Positions 29,728-38,790 of a DNA stretch of 64,000 nt are shown in pieces (the first letter of the stretch is position 1; the number at the start of each line of letters is the position of its first letter). The notes below the pieces were generated by a model. The model saw only the letters and a program-made list of their open reading frames with translations, was not told where the DNA came from and did no database searches. Origin of the DNA: Eubacteriales bacterium (GTDB taxonomy: Bacteria > Bacillota > Clostridia > Lachnospirales > Lachnospiraceae); assembly GCA_030537195.1 (NCBI GenBank), contig JAUNOK010000003.1, forward strand, positions 1 through 64,000, in the 5' to 3' direction. The translations under genes and the position numbers were made by a program.

Positions 29728-30492
29728 TTAAAAATTGCCGAACACAAAGTCTTTTACTATACCGATGGCTTCTCGCACCATATAGTTTATGAACAATACA
29801 TGGTCGCTTTCTGCAGGCATTCCGCAGGTGTTTTTTAGCCCTGCATGTCTTGCCAGAAGGCGGCTTCTTGCTATGTGAAAGTTATTAGTTACTATTCCAA
29901 CCATGGCATCTTTATTATCTATATATTTCACTGAATATTTCATGTTCTCTGAGGTGTCTGTTGATTTGTCCTCCTGTATTATACGTGAACCATCTATTCC
30001 TTTTGATACCAGATAGTTATACATTGCATATGCTTCTGTCGTATTCTCTCCTTTTCCTTTGCCACCTGATACTATTATTGTTGTATCGGGATTGTCAGCT
30101 GCATAATCAACAGCTACATTCAGTCTGTTCTTAAGTGATCTTGTTATATGATCACCCCTTATCTGACAACCAAGTACAATTATATAATCACAGTTATTCC
30201 GCGGCTTTGCTGTCATACCCTTTATTATTATTGCTTCCACAAAAACAAAAAGTGATATACCTGCTGCCATTATTACTATAAAACATATTCTGAATAAATT
30301 TGCCACATGAATTATCCCTTTAAGCTCTAACAATTTCACTGTGAATATTAATCCAAAAAACACTGTTCCAATCAGCCATATGAATATGAATGAGGAACCA
30401 ATTCCTGCATATGATGCACACTTTATATAGTATCCAAGGCAGATTAATGCCAGTACAAGCCATATTACATTCATAAATATTTTCTTCTCCAT
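29728..30492 (-). CDS. YdcF/SanA-like DUF218 membrane protein
   Basis: The 254-residue protein has three or four N-terminal transmembrane helices (to ~residue 95) and a DUF218 domain with DYIIVLGCQIRGD, TIIVSGGKGKGE and EDKSTDTSENMKYS. This family includes SanA/YdcF, linked to envelope integrity in enterobacteria, but its enzymatic activity is unsettled. It ends 7 bp from the convergent patatin gene. The ribosome-binding site AGGAAA is rather far from the ATG. Confidence 0.85.
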   Translation of the reverse strand: MEKKIFMNVIWLVLALICLGYYIKCASYAGIGSSFIFIWLIGTVFFGLIFTVKLLELKGIIHVANLFRICFIVIMAAGISLFVFVEAIIIKGMTAKPRNNCDYIIVLGCQIRGDHITRSLKNRLNVAVDYAADNPDTTIIVSGGKGKGENTTEAYAMYNYLVSKGIDGSRIIQEDKSTDTSENMKYSVKYIDNKDAMVGIVTNNFHIARSRLLARHAGLKNTCGMPAESDHVLFINYMVREAIGIVKDFVFGNF

Positions 30493-30628
30493 AATCTGTT
30501 AAATTTCCTGCCTATGTTCAATTTATCTGTAATTAATATAACATAGTCCGATAATTATGCTAGTTTTTTTTGATAGAAAAGTTTAATATAGACCTATAAT
30601 TAATCAATATAGAAATGAGGTATTATAT

Positions 30629-30952
30629 ATGTTTACATTCAACAAAGATGTCACAGCTACTAACTGTGAACCTGGTGTTACACGAAAAATATTATGTTAC
30701 TCTGATGACCTTATGATGTGCGAGATTCATTTTGAAAAAGGTTCTAAGGGCAACTTCCACAACCATAAGCATCTGCAGATTACTTATGTTGCCAAGGGAA
30801 GCTTTGAATTCACTATCGGTGATGAAACTAAAATCGTCAATCAGGGAGACAGTGTATACATGCCTTCAGGCGTTACTCACGGCGTTACATGTCTTGAGGA
30901 AGGAATACTCTGCGATGTATTCAATCCTATGAGAGAGGATTTTCTTAAGTAA
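30629..30952 (+). CDS. Cupin-domain protein
   Basis: The 107-residue cupin has motif 1 as GNFHNHKHLQITYVAKGSFEF and motif 2 as GDSVYMPSGVTHGV, with the usual His and Glu/Gln metal ligands. Such proteins are sugar isomerases, dioxygenases or sensors; which applies is unknown. GAGG precedes ATG. A TATAAT lies about 30 bp upstream with a TTGATA 19 bp before it. Its stop codon abuts the stop of the convergent LysR gene. Confidence 0.8.
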   Translation: MFTFNKDVTATNCEPGVTRKILCYSDDLMMCEIHFEKGSKGNFHNHKHLQITYVAKGSFEFTIGDETKIVNQGDSVYMPSGVTHGVTCLEEGILCDVFNPMREDFLK

Positions 30953-31816
30953 TTATGTATCTGGTAACTGTGGCAGTATGAACTGTAAAAATGCTTTGGC
31001 GGCTGGTGCAAGATTTTTCTCATGTGCCAGCCCTATTTCTATTATTTTCGTTGGTTTTAACTTTCTATGACACACTCCCGAATAATTAGTCAGGCTGTTT
31101 ATCTGATTGGTAATGCTGATTCCCATTCCCGCGTCAACCATCGCATATGTTGCCTGTATATCCATTGATGAAAACTGTATATCTGGCGTTATCCCACAAT
31201 CATCAAAGAACCGCCCACTGTCGATATCAAGTCCCGGACAGGTTGCAACATACGGCTCTTTTGCAAATATTTCCACTGGTATGCTTTTTCTTTTTGCAAG
31301 TCTGTGATTAACCGGAAGCAACGCCACTAACTCATCATCGCATATCCTGTGCCATTCATGATTTCCCTCACGTTCACTTATCAGTGCAAAGTCTATCTCA
31401 CGCTTCTCAAGTTTTTCTGCAAATTCTGTACTTGTTCCATTATATATTCTGAAATGCACTCCCGGATTCAGCTCATGAAAACGTCCTGTAACCTCACTTA
31501 ACCATCTGTAAAAATGTCTGTACGCTGTTCCTATATGTATCTCACCTTCATATACTCCTTTAATGGCAGCTGCTTTTTGCTGCAAATGTTTTGATGATTC
31601 CAGCAGTTCCTTAACATACGGAAGTATCGCTTCACATTCTTTAGTTGGTATTATGCCTTTCTTGCTCCTGTATAAAAGCTGGAATCCAAGTTCCTTTTCA
31701 AGCGTTGCCATGCTTCTGCTTATTCCCGAAAGTGTATACCCAAGCCTGTCTGCAGCCGCTGTAAGGCTGCCTGTCTCTACAACAGTAATTAATTCTTCAT
31801 AGTAATGTATATCCAT
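30953..31816 (-). CDS. LysR-family transcriptional regulator
   Basis: The 287-residue regulator has an N-terminal winged helix-turn-helix (VETGSLTAAADRLGYTLSGIS) and a C-terminal periplasmic-binding-protein-like effector domain. It is divergent from the MATE exporter gene, and an inverted repeat in the shared 123-bp gap could be its site, so control of the exporter is the natural inference. The effector is unknown. Confidence 0.9.
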   Translation of the reverse strand: MDIHYYEELITVVETGSLTAAADRLGYTLSGISRSMATLEKELGFQLLYRSKKGIIPTKECEAILPYVKELLESSKHLQQKAAAIKGVYEGEIHIGTAYRHFYRWLSEVTGRFHELNPGVHFRIYNGTSTEFAEKLEKREIDFALISEREGNHEWHRICDDELVALLPVNHRLAKRKSIPVEIFAKEPYVATCPGLDIDSGRFFDDCGITPDIQFSSMDIQATYAMVDAGMGISITNQINSLTNYSGVCHRKLKPTKIIEIGLAHEKNLAPAAKAFLQFILPQLPDT

Positions 31817-31865
31817 ATTGTCATCTTCCTTGCATTTTACTCAATTATGTCTTGATTATCTTTCA

Positions 31866-31883
31866 ATTTATTCAAGGATAAAT
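31866..31883. promoter_or_regulatory. Candidate LysR-type operator
   Basis: ATTTAT-TCAAGG-ATAAAT is an inverted repeat with the T-N-A symmetry LysR regulators prefer. It lies midway between the divergent LysR and MATE genes. Assignment rests on position and symmetry only. Confidence 0.4.
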
Positions 31884-31939
31884 CAGTGCTATATTCTTGT
31901 CAAGGGCGCTGCCTAATATAACGAATCGAGGAAATAGCT

Positions 31940-33274
31940 TTGAAAATCAATAATGCAACTAAAGATTTAACTAACGGAAATATATATATACAGCTTCTGC
32001 ATTTGTCCATACCACTTATTCTTGGCAACATTCTGCAACAGTTCTATAACACAATTGATGCATTTATAGTAGGGCAATATGCAGGCCGGGACGAATTCGC
32101 AGCAATCGGAATAGCAGGAACTATTATGAATCTGTTTCTTTTTATGATTGTTGGTGCATGCACAGGAATGTCCGTTTTATTCTCAAGATATTACGGTCAG
32201 AAGAATTACCGTATGCTTCATATACAGCATTTTACAGCTCTTACAACAGGTCTGGTTTTTTCAATCATACTTGGTTCATCCGGCCTTGTATTCATGCATG
32301 GAATTACTGCATTGATGCATACCCCGGTTCAGCTACAGGGATACACATGCACATATCTTTTCTGGATATTCTTAAGTCTGCCAGCAGCATTCTTATATAA
32401 CATGTACGCCGCTGCATTACGCTCATGTGGTGACACTGTTGCTGCATTAGTTATTCTTGCAATGTCCGTTTTATTCAATCTTGTACTTGATGTTATATTC
32501 GTCGGACACTGTAACTTAGGGATAAGAGGCGCGGCACAGGCAACCGCATTTACACAGCTTCTGTCATGTGTGTTGTGTATTCTTTATCTTACTCATGCAC
32601 ACAAGGAATTTCTTTTTTCTCATAAAGAATGTACTTTAAGAAAGAAGGCAATATGTGATACACTCAGTATCAGCGCTGCAACTGCCCTTCATCAGGCAGG
32701 CTTATATATCGGAAAAGCTCTTGTGCAGGGAGTTGTCAACACCGGCGGAACTTCCGTAATCTCTGCATATACTGCTGCCACAAGAATTGAAGGCTTTGCC
32801 AACTCATTTGGCGACAGTGGCTCTGCCGCAACTTCTGTTATTGTGGGGCAGAGTTTCGGTGCCGGTAAACCTGAAAGAATGAACAAAACATTTTCTGCAA
32901 GCATTAAATGTACCGCTATTCTTGGAACTATATGTGCTGTTTTTCTGTTTACAGGTTCGCGTATTACTTCTGCTCTGATGCTTGGAAATTCAGATACATA
33001 TGCATTGAATAATTCGGACATCTATCTTAAGATAATTGCCCTGTTTTATCCACTGTGTTTCACTGGTGGAACATTTACAGGATACTTCAATGGACGTGGA
33101 AAAGTGCTTATTACCCTTGCAGGTTCGCTCTTGCAGATTACTCTGCGTGTTGTGATTTCATATGTGCTGTTTTCTGATATGCGCCTTGCAGGCGTTGCTG
33201 CCGCAACAGGAACTGGCTGGCTGGTTGTTAATATTGTGTGGGGGTTTATTAAAAGGTTCAGATATAAAGCATAA
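31940..33274 (+). CDS. MATE-family multidrug/toxin efflux transporter
   Basis: The 444-residue protein has twelve predicted membrane helices in two repeats with the MATE pattern (SIPLILGNILQQFYNTIDAFIVGQY split near residues 25-45; GDSGSAATSVIVGQSFGAG near 292). It exports cationic drugs or metabolites with Na+ or H+. The start codon is TTG with GAGGA 7 nt upstream. It is divergent from a LysR gene. Confidence 0.9.
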   Translation: MKINNATKDLTNGNIYIQLLHLSIPLILGNILQQFYNTIDAFIVGQYAGRDEFAAIGIAGTIMNLFLFMIVGACTGMSVLFSRYYGQKNYRMLHIQHFTALTTGLVFSIILGSSGLVFMHGITALMHTPVQLQGYTCTYLFWIFLSLPAAFLYNMYAAALRSCGDTVAALVILAMSVLFNLVLDVIFVGHCNLGIRGAAQATAFTQLLSCVLCILYLTHAHKEFLFSHKECTLRKKAICDTLSISAATALHQAGLYIGKALVQGVVNTGGTSVISAYTAATRIEGFANSFGDSGSAATSVIVGQSFGAGKPERMNKTFSASIKCTAILGTICAVFLFTGSRITSALMLGNSDTYALNNSDIYLKIIALFYPLCFTGGTFTGYFNGRGKVLITLAGSLLQITLRVVISYVLFSDMRLAGVAAATGTGWLVVNIVWGFIKRFRYKA

Positions 33275-33281
33275 TATGTTA

Positions 33282-33310
33282 TTGATATCGCTGTAAAAAA
33301 TTGTTATACT
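33282..33310 (+). promoter_or_regulatory. Promoter of the pnuC-SDR region
   Basis: TTGATA (33282-33287), a 17-bp spacer and TATACT (33305-33310). About 115 nt of leader follow before the pnuC TTG start. I could not match the leader to a known riboswitch. Confidence 0.7.
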
Positions 33311-33432
33311 GACCACAGATTTTATTAATAGATTGGACTGACGTTATGCTTTTCAAAAAGAGAATTATACCAATATTAGATCCTGTTTCTTTATGTCTTT
33401 AACACGATATTAAGATTTAAAGGAGATTAAAA

Positions 33433-34112
33433 TTGAATAACTCAATAAAAGCATTAGACAGAAAAGAATGGATACTCTGGATATGTTCACTATCTATCGT
33501 ACTTGTATCCAATTTATTAACCAGTAATTTTGATTTATTAACACTTATTGCTGCATTAGTCGGAGTAACATCACTTATCTTTGCTGCAAAAGGCAATGTA
33601 TGGGCACAGATACTTATGACTGCATTCAGCATTTTATATGGCATTATTTCATTCCGGTTTCACTACTGGGGAGAAATGATTACTTATCTTGGCATGACCA
33701 TGCCTATGTCAGTCTGGTCAACAATCACATGGCTGAAGAATCCATCAGAAGAAAATGGCAATGAAGTAAGAATCCAGTCATTAACTAAGAAACATATTAC
33801 ATTACTTGTTGTATGTGGTATTTTAGTAACTTTATTTTTTACTGGATTCTTAAACTGCTTGATACGCCTAATATTATATTCAGTACAATATCAATCATAA
33901 CAAGTTTTCTTGCAACTTCTCTTACAATGTTACGCTCATCTTATTACGCAATGGGCTATGCTGCTAATGATATTGTTCTTATAATATTATGGACACTTGC
34001 ATCCTTGGAAAATCCGGTATATATACCGGTTGTTGTTAATTTCAGCATTTTCTTTCTTAATGATATGTATGGATTTGTCAGCTGGAAAAAACGTGAATTA
34101 CAACAGGCTTAA
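33433..34112 (+). pseudogene. pnuC: PnuC-type nicotinamide riboside transporter, frameshifted
   Basis: Two overlapping frames together make one PnuC protein. The first (33433-33900, TTG start behind AAAGGAG) covers helices 1-5. The second frame supplies the C-terminal half, including DTPNIIFSTISIITSF, YYAMGYAANDIVLI and the final NDMYGFVSWKK. The break maps to a run of six T at 33835-33840: one extra T, or a -1 shift there, restores a continuous reading into WILKLLDTPN. PnuC imports nicotinamide riboside for NAD synthesis. The damage may be real, a reversible homopolymer change, or a sequencing error. Confidence 0.85.
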
Positions 34113-34137
34113 TTGCAAAACAAAGGAGACCAAATCT

Positions 34138-35004
34138 ATGAATGTACCATTTAACATTAATCTTTCAGGTAAAACTGCTATTGTAACCGGTGGAAGTGGA
34201 ACTCTCTGTTCAGCCATGGCATACGGACTTGCCGTATGCGGTGCTAAGGTTGCAATAATCGGACGTAACAAAGAAAAGCTTGCTTCTGTTTCTGAAAAGC
34301 TTACTAAAGATGCTCTCGATGAATATAACAAGAATGTTACCATTAAAGGTTACAGCTGCAATGTAATTAATAAGGACGAACTTACCGCTGCCTATGAAAT
34401 TATTAAGGCAGAACTTGGCAGCTGCGATATTCTTATTAATGGGGCCGGCGGTAACCAGCCAGGTGCTATTACATCTATCGAGATGTTAAAGAAGGAACAA
34501 TCTGATTCTGACTATTCTTTCTGGAATCTTGATGAGGACAGAATCCGTGATGTTATGGACCTTAATTATATGGGAACGCTTCTTCCTATACAGGTATTTA
34601 CTAAAGATATGGTTGAAAAGAGAAGCGGCAGCATTATCAATATTGCTTCTGTAACTTCTATTCTTCCTCTTACCAAGGTTATGGCTTATGGCAATGCAAA
34701 GAGTGCAATTCTTAATCTTACACAATGGCTAGCTGTACATTTTGGCGAAAGCGGTATCCGCTGCAATGCAATTGCTCCAGGATTCTACGCCGCTGAACAG
34801 AATCATGACCTTTTATTCAACGCAGATGGCACATACACTGACCGTGCCAAAAAGATTGTCGCCGGAACTCCTATGGGACGCTTTGGTAACCCAGAGGAAC
34901 TTATTGGTGCTGCTCTCTTCCTTGCCAGCGATGAAACTGCCGGCTTTGTCAATGGTATAGTGTTACCAGTTGATGGCGGATATAGTGCTTATAGCGGAGT
35001 GTAG
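34138..35004 (+). CDS. SDR oxidoreductase, probable D-mannonate (fructuronate) oxidoreductase
   Basis: The 288-residue short-chain dehydrogenase has the TGGSGTLCSAMAYGLA cofactor loop near residue 18, the NGAGGN segment near 100, the catalytic serine (NIASVTS) and YGNAKSA (Tyr and Lys), and ends with GYSAYSGV as in UxuB/YjmF-like SDRs of uronate catabolism. That assignment is by resemblance; it would fit the pectin-linked GH105 hydrolase. The frame is open further upstream, but AAAGGAG marks the ATG at 34138. Confidence 0.8.
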   Translation: MNVPFNINLSGKTAIVTGGSGTLCSAMAYGLAVCGAKVAIIGRNKEKLASVSEKLTKDALDEYNKNVTIKGYSCNVINKDELTAAYEIIKAELGSCDILINGAGGNQPGAITSIEMLKKEQSDSDYSFWNLDEDRIRDVMDLNYMGTLLPIQVFTKDMVEKRSGSIINIASVTSILPLTKVMAYGNAKSAILNLTQWLAVHFGESGIRCNAIAPGFYAAEQNHDLLFNADGTYTDRAKKIVAGTPMGRFGNPEELIGAALFLASDETAGFVNGIVLPVDGGYSAYSGV

Positions 35005-35014
35005 GATTATTTTA

Positions 35015-35047
35015 GGAGATGTCATTGTTTTGTGACATCTCCTTTTT
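35015..35047 (+). terminator. Terminator of the SDR gene
   Basis: GGAGATGTCA pairs with TGACATCTCC around an 8-nt loop, followed by TTTTT (35043-35047). It begins 10 bp after the stop. Confidence 0.9.
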
Positions 35048-35094
35048 GTAGTCTAAATCACAATAAAACATTTCCAGCTTTGCAGCAGCCTGTA

Positions 35095-37365
35095 TTACAA
35101 CTCAGCCCTGACAATCTCAGCAGCCTTGACCATATTCTTAAGACTTGCCTCTGTCTCTGACACGCCTCTTGTCTTAAGTCCGCAGTCAGGGTTCACCCAC
35201 AGCTTGTCTTCGTCTATCTTAGCAAGCATTATCTTTATTGCGCGGGTAATTTCTTCAACTGATGGGATTCTTGGTGAATGAATGTCATATACTCCCGGTC
35301 CGACCTCTGTTTCAAAATTGTTTTCTCTTAATGAATCAAGAATCTGAAGGTCTGAGCGTGATGCTTCAAATGTGATGACATCAGCATCCATATCATCTAT
35401 CGCTGGAATTATATCTGTAAATTCACTGTAACACATATGTGTATGTATCTGCGTTTCAGGTTTTACACCACTAGCTGTAAGTCTGAATGCCGGTATTGCA
35501 AAATCAAGATATTCTGTGTTCCAGTCGGATTTCCTTAATGGAAGTTTTTCTCTCAAAGCAGCTTCATCAATCTGGATAATCTTAATTCCATTAGCTTCAA
35601 GATCAAGCACCTCATCTCTTATAGCAAGCGCAATCTGTGAAATTGATTCCTTGATTGTAATGTCCTCTCTTGGGAATGACCAGTTAAGAATAGTTACCGG
35701 ACCTGTAAGCATTCCCTTCATTATCTTATCCGTAAGAGACTGTGCATACACAGACCATTCAACTGTAATCGGCTTCTTACGGTAAACATCTCCCCAGATA
35801 ACAGGCGGTTTAACACATCTTGTTCCATATGACTGAACCCATGCTTTCTCTGTAAACAGGAATCCTCCAAGCGATTCACCGAAATACTCAACCATGTCAT
35901 TTCTTTCGTATTCTCCATGAACAAGTACATCAAGTCCGATTTCTTCCTGCCATCTTACACATTCCTCAATTTTCTTCTTGTTAAAATCAACATACTGTTC
36001 TTTGCTGATTTCGCCCTTACGAAACGCTGAACGGTTCGCCTTAACATCTTTAGTCTGTGGAAATGAGCCGATTGTAGTTGTAGGGAGCTTTGGCAGTGCA
36101 AATTCTTTCTTCTGAAGCTGCTGTCTTTCGCTTCTTGCCGGAAGTCTTCTGTAGTCTGCTTCTGTAACTCCTGCAAGTCTTTTCTTTACAGCTTCATTAT
36201 CACATTTTCTTGTGCCTGCAAAAAGCTGCCTGTTGGCCTTAAATCTTTCATCTTCTTCAAAATGTGTACATTCAGCAAGTGCGCTTAATTCCTTTAATTC
36301 CACAAGCTTTTCTTCTGCAAATGCGAAATAATTCAGATATTCGTCCGACAGCTTATTCTCATGCTTTAATGTATATGGCACATGCTGAAGCGAGCATGAC
36401 GTTGATAAAACGGTCTGTATCCCCTTATCTTCCAGTTTCTTAAGCACATTCAAAGTCTTCTCATAATGGTTTCTCCAGATATTTTTTCCATTTACAAGTC
36501 CAGCGAATAATACTTTGTCCTTTGGAAATCCGTATTTTTCAATAAGCTCAGCTGTTTTCTTTCCCTCAATAAAATCAAGTCCTATTCCGTCAAATGGCAA
36601 TTTAATGATGTCTTCATACACATCTCTCGCGTCTCCGAAATATGTCTGAAGCAATACTTTACATGTCTTTTTCTCACCTAAGATTTCACTGTACATTTTT
36701 ACAAACAGTTCTCTGTCTTTATCTGTCATGTCCTGTACAAGTGCAGGCTCGTCAAACTGAAGCCACTGGACTCCGGCATCTTCACATTTGTTGTAAACAT
36801 CTTTATATGCTTCAACAAATGCATTGATAAAATCATCAGCTTTCTTTTCCCCTGTAAATCTGCACAGATTAAATAAAGTATACACACCTGTGATGACAGG
36901 CTTTGTCTCTATTCCAAGTTCTTTTGCCTCTGCATATTCCGTCCACAGCTTATTGCCTGAAAGCCTGATCTGTGTGCTGTCCTCTGCCTCTGGAACAATG
37001 TAATGGTAATTGGTATTAAACCATTTCTTCATCGCAAGAGCCTTAACATCACCGTTCTCACCCTGATAGCCTCTCGCCATTGCAAGGTACTTATCAAGCT
37101 CTGAAACCTCAAGCTTATTGTATCTTTCAGGAATAATGTTGAGTAAAAAAGCTGTATCAAGCACGATATCATAATATGAAAAATCATTGCTTGTAATATA
37201 ATCAATTCCAGCTTCCTTCTGTGTAAGCCAGTGTGTCTTTCGTAATTCCTTTGCTGTCTGTGTCAGTTCATCTGCACTTATTTCTTTTCTGAAATATTTC
37301 TCCAGTGCAAATTTTAACTCTCTTAATGTTCCTATCCTCGGATATCCAACTACTGCTGTTTTCAT
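35095..37365 (-). CDS. metE: Cobalamin-independent methionine synthase
   Basis: The 756-residue protein transfers a methyl group from methyltetrahydrofolate polyglutamate to homocysteine. Both halves are present: the N-terminal domain beginning [19 protein letters not shown] and the catalytic C-terminal barrel with [12 protein letters not shown] near residue 427. The zinc ligands are in HTHMCYSEF and [10 protein letters not shown]. Length equals the family norm. GAGGAG precedes ATG. A LysR gene lies directly upstream. It would use the homocysteine made by the cluster at 49.4-53.8 kb. Confidence 0.97.
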   Translation of the reverse strand: MKTAVVGYPRIGTLRELKFALEKYFRKEISADELTQTAKELRKTHWLTQKEAGIDYITSNDFSYYDIVLDTAFLLNIIPERYNKLEVSELDKYLAMARGYQGENGDVKALAMKKWFNTNYHYIVPEAEDSTQIRLSGNKLWTEYAEAKELGIETKPVITGVYTLFNLCRFTGEKKADDFINAFVEAYKDVYNKCEDAGVQWLQFDEPALVQDMTDKDRELFVKMYSEILGEKKTCKVLLQTYFGDARDVYEDIIKLPFDGIGLDFIEGKKTAELIEKYGFPKDKVLFAGLVNGKNIWRNHYEKTLNVLKKLEDKGIQTVLSTSCSLQHVPYTLKHENKLSDEYLNYFAFAEEKLVELKELSALAECTHFEEDERFKANRQLFAGTRKCDNEAVKKRLAGVTEADYRRLPARSERQQLQKKEFALPKLPTTTIGSFPQTKDVKANRSAFRKGEISKEQYVDFNKKKIEECVRWQEEIGLDVLVHGEYERNDMVEYFGESLGGFLFTEKAWVQSYGTRCVKPPVIWGDVYRKKPITVEWSVYAQSLTDKIMKGMLTGPVTILNWSFPREDITIKESISQIALAIRDEVLDLEANGIKIIQIDEAALREKLPLRKSDWNTEYLDFAIPAFRLTASGVKPETQIHTHMCYSEFTDIIPAIDDMDADVITFEASRSDLQILDSLRENNFETEVGPGVYDIHSPRIPSVEEITRAIKIMLAKIDEDKLWVNPDCGLKTRGVSETEASLKNMVKAAEIVRAEL

Positions 37366-37429
37366 ATCTGTTCTCCTCGTTTATAATTTGATGCTGTCAT
37401 TATAAATTCAGAGAAAACATTTGTATAAT

Positions 37430-37485
37430 ACATAAAAAAACAGGTTATCCATAGTTTTAAACTATGAACAATCTGTTTTTCTATA
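37430..37485 (-). terminator. Hairpin between the LysR gene and metE, terminator and possible operator
   Basis: A long inverted repeat centred near 37458 pairs AAACAG...CATAGTTT with AAACTATG...CTGTTT and is followed on the minus strand by TTTTTTTATG. It contains the perfect palindrome CATAGTTTTAAACTATG. It probably ends the LysR transcript, but its place before metE means the palindrome could also bind the regulator. Confidence 0.6.
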
Positions 37486-37563
37486 CCGAATATAGCCAGT
37501 CACACCGGCAGCTATGCTGCCAAAATTGTTGCAGCAGCCATCTTCACAAGCCAATTATGTCAG

Positions 37564-38463
37564 TTACTTAAGATACTTCCTTATAGCCTCAAGATATGTA
37601 CTTCCAAGCCTGCTAAGCATTCCCTTTTTATGTGTTATATAACCAATATGCATGTCTGATTCATCGGCAAGCGGTACTGCTATAATGTCTTTTCCGTTAA
37701 GCTTCTTGTCTATAATACCGCTGCTTACGGTATAACCGTTAAGACCTATCAGAAGGTTAAAAAGTGTAGCCCTGTCACGGACTCTTATATTCTTCTTTCT
37801 TGCTGTCTCTGAGAATATCTCCTCTGAGAAGTAAAACGAATTATGCTCTCCCTGCTCAAATGACAGATACGGATATTCCTCCAACTGCTCGTTATGTATG
37901 ACACTGCACTCTGCAAGTGGATGCTTCCTGCTTATGAATACATGCGGCTTGGCAGTAAAAAGCTCATGAAATTCAAGTTCATATGACTTTAAAATCTTTC
38001 GGATAACAGCCTCATTAAAATCATTAATGAACAATATTCCTATCTCACTTCTTAGCCTTGCAACATCTTCGATAATCTCATAAGTCTGGGTTTCTCTTAA
38101 ACTAAAATCATACTCATCCTGCCCAAACTGCTCTATAAGATCAACAAATGCATTGACTGCAAATGAATAATGCTGTGTTGATACGCAGTACTGCTTCTTT
38201 CCGCCATTGCCGCCCTTATATTTGTCCTCAAGAATGGCTGCCTGCTCAAGTATCTGCCTTGCGTATGAAAGAAAATCCTCGCCCTCCTTAGATACGCTTA
38301 TTCCCTTATTAGTTCTGTTGAATATCGTAATATTCATCTCTTTTTCAAGTTCATGAATTGCATTGGTAAGACTCGGCTGTGAAATATATAATTTGCCTGC
38401 CGCCTCAGTAATAGTGCCTGTCTCTGCAACCATAACGATGTATCTTAACTGCTGTAATGTCAT
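37564..38463 (-). CDS. LysR-family regulator next to metE
   Basis: The 299-residue protein has an N-terminal helix-turn-helix (AETGTITEAAGKLYISQPSLT) and an effector-binding domain ending in a long basic helix. It is upstream of metE in the same direction, so it may control methionine synthesis like MetR in other bacteria, but the sequence alone does not prove this. A small hairpin GGCAGC-ATA-GCTGCC lies just after its stop. Confidence 0.88.
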   Translation of the reverse strand: MTLQQLRYIVMVAETGTITEAAGKLYISQPSLTNAIHELEKEMNITIFNRTNKGISVSKEGEDFLSYARQILEQAAILEDKYKGGNGGKKQYCVSTQHYSFAVNAFVDLIEQFGQDEYDFSLRETQTYEIIEDVARLRSEIGILFINDFNEAVIRKILKSYELEFHELFTAKPHVFISRKHPLAECSVIHNEQLEEYPYLSFEQGEHNSFYFSEEIFSETARKKNIRVRDRATLFNLLIGLNGYTVSSGIIDKKLNGKDIIAVPLADESDMHIGYITHKKGMLSRLGSTYLEAIRKYLK

Positions 38464-38586
38464 GCCATTCCTCCGTTAGTATTGCTAATTTGAAAATATT
38501 GTAACACATTTTTGTTGTTTTTTAAAAAATATTGTGATACAATCAGCCCGTAAAAAATTTCTGATTATGAACGGAGGTGGATTTTC

Positions 38587-38679
38587 ATGGATAGTTGCGA
38601 TCGTATAGGACGAAGTAAGAACTGCGGTGTATACAATAATTTCAGGCTCGGAATGCAGCTGTCTGTGAGAATCTCATAG
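38587..38679 (+). CDS. 30-residue leader peptide ORF upstream of mgtE
   Basis: A short frame beginning MDSCDRIGRSKNCG and ending QLSVRIS has a strong ribosome-binding site (ACGGAGGTGG, 9 nt before ATG). It lies between the LysR gene and mgtE, ahead of a terminator-like hairpin. The peptide has two cysteines and several arginines; I see no proline run as in MgtL. Translation of such an ORF could control the hairpin and so mgtE. No family is recognised. The rest of the 38464-38790 gap is the leader itself. Confidence 0.5.
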   Translation: MDSCDRIGRSKNCGVYNNFRLGMQLSVRIS

Positions 38680-38705
38680 CTGTATTCTAATAAATTGTGC
38701 CTTTT

Positions 38706-38760
38706 ATACATCGCATCAGAGGATCCTTACTATCACAATCATCTGCGGCGATGTATTTTT
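38706..38760 (+). terminator. Possible attenuator hairpin in the mgtE leader
   Basis: ATACATCGC (38706-38714) pairs with GCGATGTAT (38748-38756) across a 33-nt loop, and TTTTT follows. It lies after the leader ORF and 30 bp before the mgtE start, where it would block or permit transcription of mgtE. Confidence 0.6.
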
Positions 38761-38790
38761 ATGCCCAAGTGAGGCAAGAAGGAGGTCACA

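Noticed and set aside
33310..33432. NAD-related riboswitch before pnuC
   Set aside because: The ~115-nt leader shows no block I can match to a known class.
38464..38790. M-box magnesium riboswitch before mgtE
   Set aside because: I could not find its conserved blocks. Only a short GTGAGGC resembles it. A covariance search would settle this.
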